A DNA stretch of 32,839 nucleotides from JALHST01 sp038316335 (lineage in GTDB: Bacteria > Bacteroidota > Bacteroidia > Flavobacteriales > Flavobacteriaceae), in NCBI GenBank assembly GCA_038316335.1, contig JBBQAM010000044.1, forward strand, positions 1 to 32,839, written 5' to 3'. Positions within the stretch are counted from its first letter, which is position 1. Every line of letters begins with the position of its first letter. Below the pieces are notes generated by a model. The model saw nothing but the letters and a program-made list of their open reading frames with translations, was not told the DNA's origin and searched no databases. Below are positions 23,644-31,752 of this stretch, piece after piece. The translations under genes and the position numbers were made by a program.

Positions 23644-26115
23644 CTATAATAGTACTTTTGGGTTTTTTACCTTATGCCCGGTTAGGGCCAGATCGATTAC
23701 CTCGGCCATATCGCTCACATAGTGAAAAGTCAGACCCTTTAGATAATCTTGCTTGATTTCCTTAATATCCCTTTCATTTTCAGCACATAGTATAATCTCT
23801 TTGATCCGTGCCCGTTTGGCGGCCAAGATTTTTTCCTTGATCCCACCTACTGGCAAAACTTTGCCTCGCAGTGTTATCTCCCCGGTCATAGCTAGGCTCT
23901 TTTTAACTTTTCGCTGTGTAAAAAGTGATACGAGCGAAGTCAACATGGTTATTCCAGCACTTGGGCCATCTTTAGGTGTTGCTCCTTCAGGTACGTGTAT
24001 ATGCACATTGTACTTGTCGAAGATAGCAGGGTCGATTCCGAATCTTTCGGCATTCGATTTAATATATTCCAAGGCAATCGTAGCTGATTCCTTCATAACC
24101 TTACCAAGATTACCGGTAATGTTCAATGTACCTTTGCCCTTTGATAATATAGATTCGATAAAGAGAATGTCGCCACCAACACTGGTCCATGCCAAACCCG
24201 TCACAACCCCAGCAACCTCATTGTTCTCATATTTATCCCGTTCCAATCGTGGGGGGCCCAAAACTTTTTCAATATCGGCGTTGCTGATCGCTGTATCGTA
24301 TGCTTCCTCAATGGCGATTGATTTAGCTGCATACCGAACCATTTTGGCAATCTGCTTTTCGAGGGCCCGTACCCCTGATTCCCTAGTATATCCCTCGACG
24401 ATTTTCTCAAGTTGTCGTTTCCCGATTTTTAAATCCTTCGCTGTTAGTCCGTGTTCCCGTAATTGCTTGGGCATTAAATGCCTTTTGGCAATCTCCACCT
24501 TCTCTTCAATGGTATAGCCGGTAACATGAATGATTTCCATTCGGTCTAATAAGGCCGGCTGTATATTCGATAGATTATTTGCCGTTGCAATGAACATCAC
24601 TTTTGAAAGGTCATAGCCCATTTCGAGGAAATTGTCATGAAACTCGCTGTTCTGCTCGGGATCCAATACTTCCAACATGGCCGAAGAAGGGTCACCTTGG
24701 TGACTGTTCGTCAGTTTATCGATTTCATCTAATATAAACACCGGATTTGAAGTTCCCGCCTTTTTGATGCTTTGGATGATGCGGCCTGGCATAGCGCCTA
24801 TATAGGTTTTTCGATGGCCACGAATTTCGGCCTCATCCCGAAGCCCTCCCAGCGACATTCTAACATATTCCCTTCCCAAAGCCTCAGCAACTGACTTGCC
24901 AAGCGAAGTCTTACCGACCCCAGGAGGCCCATAAAGACACAAAATGGGCGATTTCATATCATTACGCAATTTCAGGACCGCCAAGTATTCAATAATCCTT
25001 CTCTTAACATCTTCCAAACCATAGTGATCTCGATCTAAAATCCGTTCCGCACGTTTCAAATCAAATTTATCCTTGGAATATGAATTCCAAGGAAGTTCTA
25101 GGAAAAGATCCAAATAATTTCTTTGGATAGAATATTCAGCAACTTGGGGGTTCATGCGCTGTATTTTCGCCAACTCCCGTTCGAAATGTTCCTTGACCTT
25201 TTTACCCCATTTCTTATCCTTGGCCTTGGTACGCATTTCGTCGATTTCCTCATCATACGATACCCCACCCAATTCTTCCTGAATGGTCTTCATTTGCTGG
25301 TGCAAAAAATATTCACGCTGCTGTTGGTCCAAATCGCTACGAACTTTCGATTGAATAACATTCTTCAATTCTAGCTTTTGCAGTTCGACGTTCATATATT
25401 TCAAGGTCGCCATCGCCCTTTCCTGAAGATTGTTGATTTCTAGAAGGGCTTGTTTGTCCTTAACATCGAGATTTAGGTTAGAGGACACAAAATTTATCAG
25501 AAATGAATTACTCTCAATATTCTTTATAGCGAAGGACGCCTCACTCGGAATGTTCGGATTATCGCGTATAATCTTTAATGCAAGGTCTTTTATCGAATCG
25601 ATAATCGCCAAAAATTCCTTGCTATTCGGTTCAGGTCGTACTTCATGCGCTTCACGCACCGTCGCCGTCATATAGGGTTTCTTTGTCAAAACCTCTGCGA
25701 TTTCAAAACGCTTTTTGCCCTGAATGATCACTGTGGTGTTGCCATCGGGCATTTGAAGCACGCGCAGTATACGCGCCACGGTACCAAGGGTGTTGATGTC
25801 ATTGATATCCGGATTTTCTGTATCCTCGTCCTTTTGGGAAACGACCCCGATTACCTTTGAACCATTATTGGCATCTTTTATGAGATTGATCGATTTATCC
25901 CTACCTGCAGTAATCGGGATGACGACCCCTGGAAACAATACCGTATTGCGCAAAGGCAAAATAGGCAGGATCTCCGGCAGCCCCTCACTGTTCATTTTCT
26001 CTTCGTCCTCCGGGGTCAAAAGCGGTATTAACTCAGAATCCTCATCGATACTGTGAATTGACATATTGTCAAAATTTGCAAATTTGGAATTTCCCATATC
26101 TATATATTCGGTCAT
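23644..26115 (-). CDS. lon: ATP-dependent protease Lon
   Basis: 823 residues. N-terminal substrate-binding (LAN) domain about 48-245, coiled linker 250-330, AAA+ module with Walker A YGPPGVGKTS at 395-404 and Walker B FILDEID at 460-466, arginine finger region LLDRME at 522-527, and the protease domain with catalytic dyad S719 (PKDGPSAG) and K762 (GGIKEK), 43 residues apart as in E. coli. An N-terminal extension of about 45 acidic residues is longer than in E. coli. In-frame ATGs at codons 1 and 7 are both possible starts. It degrades misfolded and regulatory proteins in the cytoplasm. No -7 box was seen upstream. Confidence 0.97.
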   Translation of the reverse strand: MTEYIDMGNSKFANFDNMSIHSIDEDSELIPLLTPEDEEKMNSEGLPEILPILPLRNTVLFPGVVIPITAGRDKSINLIKDANNGSKVIGVVSQKDEDTENPDINDINTLGTVARILRVLQMPDGNTTVIIQGKKRFEIAEVLTKKPYMTATVREAHEVRPEPNSKEFLAIIDSIKDLALKIIRDNPNIPSEASFAIKNIESNSFLINFVSSNLNLDVKDKQALLEINNLQERAMATLKYMNVELQKLELKNVIQSKVRSDLDQQQREYFLHQQMKTIQEELGGVSYDEEIDEMRTKAKDKKWGKKVKEHFERELAKIQRMNPQVAEYSIQRNYLDLFLELPWNSYSKDKFDLKRAERILDRDHYGLEDVKRRIIEYLAVLKLRNDMKSPILCLYGPPGVGKTSLGKSVAEALGREYVRMSLGGLRDEAEIRGHRKTYIGAMPGRIIQSIKKAGTSNPVFILDEIDKLTNSHQGDPSSAMLEVLDPEQNSEFHDNFLEMGYDLSKVMFIATANNLSNIQPALLDRMEIIHVTGYTIEEKVEIAKRHLMPKQLREHGLTAKDLKIGKRQLEKIVEGYTRESGVRALEKQIAKMVRYAAKSIAIEEAYDTAISNADIEKVLGPPRLERDKYENNEVAGVVTGLAWTSVGGDILFIESILSKGKGTLNITGNLGKVMKESATIALEYIKSNAERFGIDPAIFDKYNVHIHVPEGATPKDGPSAGITMLTSLVSLFTQRKVKKSLAMTGEITLRGKVLPVGGIKEKILAAKRARIKEIILCAENERDIKEIKQDYLKGLTFHYVSDMAEVIDLALTGHKVKNPKVLL

Positions 26116-26431
26116 TCTGTCATAATAATGACGCGACGCGATACTTTAGTTGTATAATAATCCTTGCGAAGCCCTGTTTTCAGTATTCCTTTGTATTATT
26201 GGCTTCCTGCTCTAGCCTTTATAGACAATTGTTGTGCCATTTACATTTTTATAAGAAAAAACCCGGCATTTGACCCTTTTTGAAACTACGTTGAACCAAC
26301 ATTCTAGGAGGTATTTCCTTTGGAAGGCCCGAGATAAAATCGACAAAAACCATAGGAATTCGCTGGAACCATAACTATTTTTTATAAAAAACTGTAACAA
26401 TGCCTAAATTGGGTCATCTATAAGACAAACC
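26116..26431. other. Divergent control region of lon and the ECF sigma operon (316 bp)
   Basis: No gene is recognised. Neither side has a TAnnTTTG box. On the plus strand, GGAACC at 26365-26370 looks like an ECF-type -35 element about 60 bp before the sigma ATG, and TTTTTTATAAAAAA (a perfect palindrome) follows at about 26377-26390. Near the lon start, GTCAT and ATGAC form a small inverted repeat at 26117-26134. Absence of housekeeping boxes on both sides would fit control by alternative sigma factors, an inference. Confidence 0.4.
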
Positions 26432-26995
26432 ATGTACTTTTTGAGCCACAAAAAAGAACATATTGATGCTTTACTGCAATTGTGCCTGATCGGGAACCAG
26501 GGCGCGCAATTGGAAGTGTACAACCGCTATTATAAGGCAATGTACAACACGGCCTTACGAATTGTGAAAGATGGGGCGGAAGCTGAGGATGTAATGCAAG
26601 AATCGTTCTTAAATGCGTTTACGAAACTTGCTTCATTCAAAGGGGAAGTCACCTTCGGATCTTGGCTGAAACGCATTGTAGTAAACAACAGTATTTACCA
26701 TTACAGGAAAAAACAACGTAAAAACGAAGTAGGCCTAGATGAAGTACTTTATAAGGTCGAAGATAATGAAGGATTTGTTGCAGACCATGATGTTTCTGAA
26801 CTGAAGGCTCAAAAAGTGATGGAAGCCATGAAGCTGCTAAAAGACAATTACAGAGTTTCTTTGACCTTACATTTAATCGAAGGATATGACTATGAAGAAA
26901 TTAGTGAAATAATGCAAATCAGTTATGCCAACTGCAGGACAATGGTCTCAAGGGCAAAAGAAAGTTTACGTCATAAATTAACGCCAGTTTACTAA
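26432..26995 (+). CDS. ECF-type RNA polymerase sigma factor
   Basis: 187 residues. Region 2 at about 25-95 (YNRYYKAMYNTALRIVKDGA at 30-49, AEDVMQESFLNAF, GSWLKRIVVNNSIYHYRKKQ) and region 4 at about 130-183 (LKDNYRVSLTLHLIEGYDYE, then EISEIMQISYANCRTMVSRA as the helix-turn-helix). Regions 1 and 3 are absent, so it belongs to the ECF group. The stop codon shares an A with the next start (TAATG), a common sigma/anti-sigma arrangement. The target genes probably include its own operon, whose exported products suggest an envelope signal. The symbol is left blank because subgroup cannot be assigned. Confidence 0.93.
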   Translation: MYFLSHKKEHIDALLQLCLIGNQGAQLEVYNRYYKAMYNTALRIVKDGAEAEDVMQESFLNAFTKLASFKGEVTFGSWLKRIVVNNSIYHYRKKQRKNEVGLDEVLYKVEDNEGFVADHDVSELKAQKVMEAMKLLKDNYRVSLTLHLIEGYDYEEISEIMQISYANCRTMVSRAKESLRHKLTPVY

Positions 26996-27552
26996 TGGAA
27001 AAAGACACCTTAAATAATCTGTTCGAAAATCTAAAAGGCTCTTTTGATACTGAAATTCCGCCTACTGGACACGAAATACGATTTTTAAATAAATTAAAAG
27101 AACATCAAAATGTCGCACAGGTAAAAAGAATTTCCAGGTGGAAACCCTGGGCCATCGCGGCGAGCATCTTGGTCTTGTGTACCTTAAGCATTGGGCTTTT
27201 CAATTTGAAGCCCACGATTAACGAACAGGTGGCTGAAATATCGCCCGAAGCCTCAAAAACTGAATTTTATTTTGCAAGTCTTATTGAGGAACAGGTAAAG
27301 CAATTAAAAAGCGAAAGTACGCCGGAGACTCAAAAAATCATCGCGGATGCCATGTTACAGCTTAAAAAATTAGAATCGAATTATTCTGATTTGGAAAAAG
27401 ATCTTTTGAACGGCGGGAACAGCAAATTGATACTTAGCGCAATGATTACCAATTTTCAAACGCGAATAGACTTGCTTAGGGATGTCCTTGACCAAGTCGA
27501 AACCATCAAGAATTTAAATAATAGCTACGAAACAAACCAAACCATGCTTTAA
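26995..27552 (+). CDS. Membrane-anchored anti-sigma-like protein
   Basis: 185 residues. A cytoplasmic N-terminal part (1-43, with PPTGHEIRFLNKL) precedes one transmembrane helix at about 50-69 (WAIAASILVLCTLSIGLFNL) and an extracytoplasmic, coiled-coil-like domain (about 95-180). No HxxxCxxC zinc anti-sigma motif. The assignment comes from topology and from translational coupling to the sigma gene. Its periplasmic helices could sense the state of the envelope or of the two exported proteins encoded next. Alternatively it may be a sensor without sigma binding. Confidence 0.65.
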   Translation: MEKDTLNNLFENLKGSFDTEIPPTGHEIRFLNKLKEHQNVAQVKRISRWKPWAIAASILVLCTLSIGLFNLKPTINEQVAEISPEASKTEFYFASLIEEQVKQLKSESTPETQKIIADAMLQLKKLESNYSDLEKDLLNGGNSKLILSAMITNFQTRIDLLRDVLDQVETIKNLNNSYETNQTML

Positions 27553-27596
27553 AGGCAAAGGAATTTGATACTAATTAAACAAAATAAATTTTACAG

Positions 27597-28688
27597 ATGA
27601 AAACAATTACTTTAAAACACGTACTAGCCCTTTTATTGGTTGTACCAATGGCCCTCACCGCAAATGATGGCAAGCTTACAGGAAAATATACCAAGGAGAA
27701 AACCATAAAGAAAGAATTCGATGTGAATTCAGATGCCTTATTAAAAGTCAATAATAGCTACGGCAACTTGAACATTACCTCCTGGAACGAAAATAGAATA
27801 CTCATAGAGGTTCATATTAAGACCAACGGCAATAACGAGGAAAAGGTTCAACGCAAACTTGATAATATTACGGTAAATTTCGATACTAGTAGCAGCATGG
27901 TCTCGGCGAAAACGATATTTGACAAAAACAAGGACGATTGGGGCTGGAACTGGGGGAAAGGTAATAATGTGAACATGCAGATCAACTATACCATAAAAGT
28001 GCCCATAAAAAACAGCGTAGACCTCAACAACGACTATGGTAGCATTTCCTTAGATCGCATCGATGGGCATGCTAAAATAAATTGCGACTATGGCCGCCTT
28101 GAAATTGGGGAATTACGTGGCCGAAGCAATCAATTGAATTTTGACTACACCTCAGGCTCCAGTATTGAATATATGAACAGTGGGGAAATCTCGGCAGATT
28201 ATTCGGGTTTCACCATTCAGAAAGCGGGCGATTTGACCATTAAGGCAGATTATACGAATTCGACGATAAAGCAAATGGATAACCTTGTGTATTCGAGCGA
28301 CTATGGCACCCTTGAAGTCGCCGATGCCAAAAGCATCCAAGGAAATGGGGATTACGTAAATGTAAAATTAGGAGACCTACATGGCAATGTAGACATCAAG
28401 TCTGATTATGGTTCCATACGTATAAATAACATGGCGGAAGATGCCGGGAATTTGAAGATCGTATCAAACTACACAGGTATCAAAATAGGTTACGATGCCG
28501 GATATTATTTCGATTTCGAAATACGCACCTCCTATGCCGGAGTCAGTGGTAAAGACGATTTCGAAATCAATATCAGCACTGAAAAATCAAGCGACAAATA
28601 TTACAAAGGATACCATACAAAACCCAATAGTGGAAAGAACGTTTCGATCGATAGTGATTACGGGGGCATTTCATTCTCAAAAAACTAA
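27597..28688 (+). CDS. Exported DUF4097-like beta-solenoid protein
   Basis: 363 residues with a Sec signal peptide (1-21, ALLLVVPMALT/AND). The rest is made of short strands with recurrent DYG/DYS/NYT turns: NDYGSIS, CDYGRLE, ADYSGFT, ADYTNST, SDYGTLE, SDYGSIR, SNYTGIK, TSYAGVS, SDYGGIS, about 20 residues apart. This predicts a right-handed beta-helix with a Tyr ladder, as in DUF4097/DUF2807-type putative adhesins. A tryptophan-rich insertion (DDWGWNWGKG) is near residue 113. It follows the anti-sigma gene by 44 bp and precedes the GIN-domain lipoprotein by 47 bp. Function unknown. Confidence 0.75.
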   Translation: MKTITLKHVLALLLVVPMALTANDGKLTGKYTKEKTIKKEFDVNSDALLKVNNSYGNLNITSWNENRILIEVHIKTNGNNEEKVQRKLDNITVNFDTSSSMVSAKTIFDKNKDDWGWNWGKGNNVNMQINYTIKVPIKNSVDLNNDYGSISLDRIDGHAKINCDYGRLEIGELRGRSNQLNFDYTSGSSIEYMNSGEISADYSGFTIQKAGDLTIKADYTNSTIKQMDNLVYSSDYGTLEVADAKSIQGNGDYVNVKLGDLHGNVDIKSDYGSIRINNMAEDAGNLKIVSNYTGIKIGYDAGYYFDFEIRTSYAGVSGKDDFEINISTEKSSDKYYKGYHTKPNSGKNVSIDSDYGGISFSKN

Positions 28689-28735
28689 AGGGTAAATAAA
28701 TTCACGAATACAATAACTATAAATAACACACTATC

Positions 28736-29461
28736 ATGAGCAAATTAACAACTTTAGGAGCTATCATCCTCTTAACAATTTCATGTTCCGCACAATGGGG
28801 AAACACCGTAAAAGGAAATGGAAATACCGTAACAATTGAACGATCTACAGGCAATTATGACGAAATTGGGGTTTCAGGCTGGTTCGACGTAGCGTTAGTG
28901 GATGGAAAAGAAGGTCAAATCACATTAAAAGGGGAAGAAAATTTATTGGAACATATCATCACTGAAGTGAAGGACGGTAAATTATCGATCCGGGTAGAAA
29001 AAGGGTATAATCTGAAGCCCTCCTCCTGGAAAGATGGCATCTATATTACCGTGCCTGTAGAAACGATACGTGCAGTGGCCTTGTCGGGATCCGGCGATAT
29101 TGTGAGCAAGAAAACAATCCGGGCCGAAAGCTTCAAAACGGCCATGTCTGGATCCGGCGATATCACCCTTCAACTAGAAGTAGGTTCGTTATCGACTTCA
29201 ATGTCAGGTTCAGGCGACATTTCACTCAGCGGAAGCGCAAAGGATTTTGATGTGACTATTTCGGGTAGTGGCGATATCAAGGCATATGACCTCGATGCAG
29301 ACAATGTCGATGCCACAATTTCAGGTTCGGCCGATATTAAGGTTACGGCTCATAAAATGTTAAAGGCACGGGTTTCTGGATCTGGAGACATTAGTTATCG
29401 GGGAAATCCTGAAAAAATAGATACAAAGTCCTCGGGTTCGGGGGATATATCAAAAGGGTAA
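28736..29461 (+). CDS. Head-GIN (DUF2807) domain exported protein, possible lipoprotein
   Basis: 241 residues. The N-terminus is a signal sequence with C17 in LLTISCSAQ; the -3 position is T rather than L/V, so lipidation is likely but not certain. The DUF2807 fold is seen as seven SGSGD-type turns at 117, 138, 157, 176, 196 (SGSAD), 214 and 233, with an 18-21 residue period: a short beta-solenoid. An N-terminal subdomain (30-110) carries GVSGWFDVALVDG. The family is exported and of unknown function, often next to ECF sigma genes in Bacteroidota. It ends the operon before a strong terminator. Confidence 0.85.
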   Translation: MSKLTTLGAIILLTISCSAQWGNTVKGNGNTVTIERSTGNYDEIGVSGWFDVALVDGKEGQITLKGEENLLEHIITEVKDGKLSIRVEKGYNLKPSSWKDGIYITVPVETIRAVALSGSGDIVSKKTIRAESFKTAMSGSGDITLQLEVGSLSTSMSGSGDISLSGSAKDFDVTISGSGDIKAYDLDADNVDATISGSADIKVTAHKMLKARVSGSGDISYRGNPEKIDTKSSGSGDISKG

Positions 29462-29487
29462 ATCAATCAACGAACAGGTATCGTTCA

Positions 29488-30840
29488 CTAAGCCTCTTTT
29501 TTAAGAGGCTTTTTTTTGCTTTCATTTCTATTTACACGGGTCAGAAGGAACATTCCGATGAGGAAAAAAATACCCAGAAAGATAATCGCATATCGCATAC
29601 TTCCCGAAAATTGAGCTACAAAACCATATAGAAAAGTACCGATGACGATCCCTATTTTTTCTGCAACATCATAAAAACTAAAAAAAGAAGTAGTATCTGT
29701 AGTCTCGGGAATAAATTTTGAATAGGTAGAACGCGATAAAGCCTGAATGCCACCCATGACAATTCCAACGCAACCTGCGGCAATGTAAAAGTCAAGAGGT
29801 GTAATCAAAAAGTAGGCATAGAAACAAATCATAATCCACAAAAGGTTCACAACGATCAATGTCCTAATATTACCAAACGCTTTCGACGCCTTTGCTGTCA
29901 CAGTTGCACCGGCAATCGCTACAATTTGGATTACGAGGATACTTATGATCAAACCAGTAGTACGTTCGCTATCAGAACTCCAGGCGATTTCCTCTTCCCC
30001 AAAGTAGGTCGCAATGAGCATGACTGTTTGTACCGCCATACTATACACAAAGAATGCCCCCAAGTATCTTTTCAGCTTTATTTGATGGCCCAATTGATGC
30101 CAGACGCCTTTCAACTCCTTGAAACCATTCAAAATCACATGCTTTCGCACGCCCACCTTCTTGAACCCTTTCGGCAAATGAAAAAAAGTATACTGGGCAA
30201 AAATAATCCACCAAAGGCCTACCGATATGAACGAATACTTCATGGCCTTCATTTCCGCGGCTTCCATGGCGTCGCCTTCGATTCCAAAAACATCCGGTTT
30301 TAGCACCATCGCCAAATTGAACAACAACAAGATAACACTGCCGATATATCCCATAGAAAAGCCTTTGGCACTGATGCTATCCTGTTGTTCAGCATAGGCC
30401 ACATCGGGCAAATACGAATTGTTAAAAGCAAAACTTACCCAAAAGCCGACCAATCCAAAAAAATAACATAAAAGGCCTATGTATATATTCTCTAAGGAAA
30501 ACCAATATAAACCGATGCACGATATGCCACCCAAATAGCAAAAAAATTTCATGAAAAGTTTTTTGTTTCCTAAGTAGTCTGCTATTCCCGAAAGAAAGGG
30601 CGTAATAATTGCAATAAATAGGAATGCAGCGGAAGTTACATAACTGATCAAGGGGGCCCGTGCTATTTCGCCCCCAAAGATAGAAACCCTTTCGACCTTG
30701 GCGATCCTGAAAAGTGCACCATAAAAAATGGGAAATATAGATGAAGCAATGACCAAGCTGTAAACTGAATTCGCCCAATCATAAAACGCCCAGGCATTTA
30801 ATAATTTCTTACTCCCCTTAATAGCAAAAGTGCGCGCCAT
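29488..30840 (-). CDS. UMF1-family (Atg22-like) MFS transporter
   Basis: 450 residues from the ATG at 30840; TTG 30879 and ATG 30864 in the same frame would add 13 or 8 residues, but the family usually begins shortly before LLNAWAFYDWANS. About 12 membrane segments. The N-terminal signature NAWAFYDWANSVYSLVIA and the second block GGIQALSRSTYSKFIPE (cytoplasmic loop) identify UMF1/Atg22-type transporters, proposed to export amino acids or similar small solutes. The last nine codons are formed by the terminator shared with the sigma operon. It follows an M48 lipoprotein gene after 64 bp on the same strand. Confidence 0.85.
   Translation of the reverse strand: MARTFAIKGSKKLLNAWAFYDWANSVYSLVIASSIFPIFYGALFRIAKVERVSIFGGEIARAPLISYVTSAAFLFIAIITPFLSGIADYLGNKKLFMKFFCYLGGISCIGLYWFSLENIYIGLLCYFFGLVGFWVSFAFNNSYLPDVAYAEQQDSISAKGFSMGYIGSVILLLFNLAMVLKPDVFGIEGDAMEAAEMKAMKYSFISVGLWWIIFAQYTFFHLPKGFKKVGVRKHVILNGFKELKGVWHQLGHQIKLKRYLGAFFVYSMAVQTVMLIATYFGEEEIAWSSDSERTTGLIISILVIQIVAIAGATVTAKASKAFGNIRTLIVVNLLWIMICFYAYFLITPLDFYIAAGCVGIVMGGIQALSRSTYSKFIPETTDTTSFFSFYDVAEKIGIVIGTFLYGFVAQFSGSMRYAIIFLGIFFLIGMFLLTRVNRNESKKKPLKKEA
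29490..29517. terminator. Bidirectional terminator that also encodes the MFS C-terminus
   Basis: AAGCCTCTT (29490-29498) and AAGAGGCTT (29503-29511) form a perfect 9-bp stem with a TTTT loop and a T8 run (29510-29517) on the plus strand. It ends the sigma operon. Read on the minus strand the same bases encode the last residues KKKPLKKEA and the stop of the transporter gene. Confidence 0.9.
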
Positions 30841-30904
30841 ACCAAATACTAAAAGCTGCTCCATAAGAACAGCTTCCAAGATACGATTATTGATTCAATA
30901 CTGT

Positions 30905-31714
30905 TTACTGAAAGGAGGTAACACCAAATTTTGCCGCCTCCTGTCGCGCCAATGGTGCCCAAGCGGTCAAATTACTGATTCGCGTCTCATTCGAAGGGTG
31001 GGTGCTTAAAAATTCAGGTGGCGCCTGACCCCCACTTTTCGCAGACATGCGTTTCCATAATTCGGCAGCTTCCCCAGGGTTGTAGCCTGCAATTGCCATG
31101 ATCTGAAGTCCGATTCTGTCGGCTTCCGTTTCTTGGCTTCTACTGAACGGTAACATGACCCCCAAGGTAGATCCCAAACCATAAGCTTGATTGAATGTAT
31201 TCCTTATTTTATCATCCTGGATCGCAATATTCCCGGCGACTGCCCCAAGTTGTTGCAAGGTTCCGGCACTCATGCGTTGGGCACCATGATCGGCAAGCGC
31301 ATGGGCTACTTCATGGCCCATTACTACCGCTATCCCGGTCTCATTTTGAGCAATGGGCAATATTCCAGTATAAAAGACAATTTTTCCGCCAGGCATGCAC
31401 CAGGCATTTACAGTAGAATCCTGAACCAAATGATACTCCCATTTATAGTCCTTTAAATAGCCGGGATACCCATTTGCGGTCAACCATCTTTCTGCGGCCG
31501 AAGCGATGCGTTGGCCTACTTTGGTTATCATTTTCGCATCGGTGGAATTATCGACGACCTTATTTTCATTCAAAAATTGATCGTACTCGGCAAATGCCAT
31601 TGGAAATATTTGGCTGTTCGAATAGAAGTTCAGTGTACTCTTCCCGGTAAAAGGGTTGGTCTTGCATGCCATCACTCCTATAAAAAGCGCTATGATTACG
31701 ATATATTTTTTCAT
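30905..31714 (-). CDS. M48 family metalloprotease, lipoprotein
   Basis: 269 residues. The signal peptide ends in a lipobox VMAC with C17, so it is a lipoprotein. Residue 18 is K followed by TN, without the acidic run that exports lipoproteins to the surface in this phylum, so it likely faces the periplasm. Zinc motif HEVAH at 134-138, third ligand in ETEADR (E195), and STHPSNETRI at 237-246. This is the LoiP/YggG-like M48C type, which degrades damaged envelope proteins. The gene starts 38 bp after the GH31 stop codon. Confidence 0.92.
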   Translation of the reverse strand: MKKYIVIIALFIGVMACKTNPFTGKSTLNFYSNSQIFPMAFAEYDQFLNENKVVDNSTDAKMITKVGQRIASAAERWLTANGYPGYLKDYKWEYHLVQDSTVNAWCMPGGKIVFYTGILPIAQNETGIAVVMGHEVAHALADHGAQRMSAGTLQQLGAVAGNIAIQDDKIRNTFNQAYGLGSTLGVMLPFSRSQETEADRIGLQIMAIAGYNPGEAAELWKRMSAKSGGQAPPEFLSTHPSNETRISNLTAWAPLARQEAAKFGVTSFQ

Positions 31715-31752
31715 CTTTTTCTGTGTTTGTTATCCTACCCCCGAATATAAAA

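Noticed and set aside
26371..26395. TTTTTTATAAAAAA palindrome as a terminator of lon-side or sigma-side transcription
   Set aside because: All-AT stem with no GC core; too weak for an intrinsic terminator, and it sits upstream of both genes.
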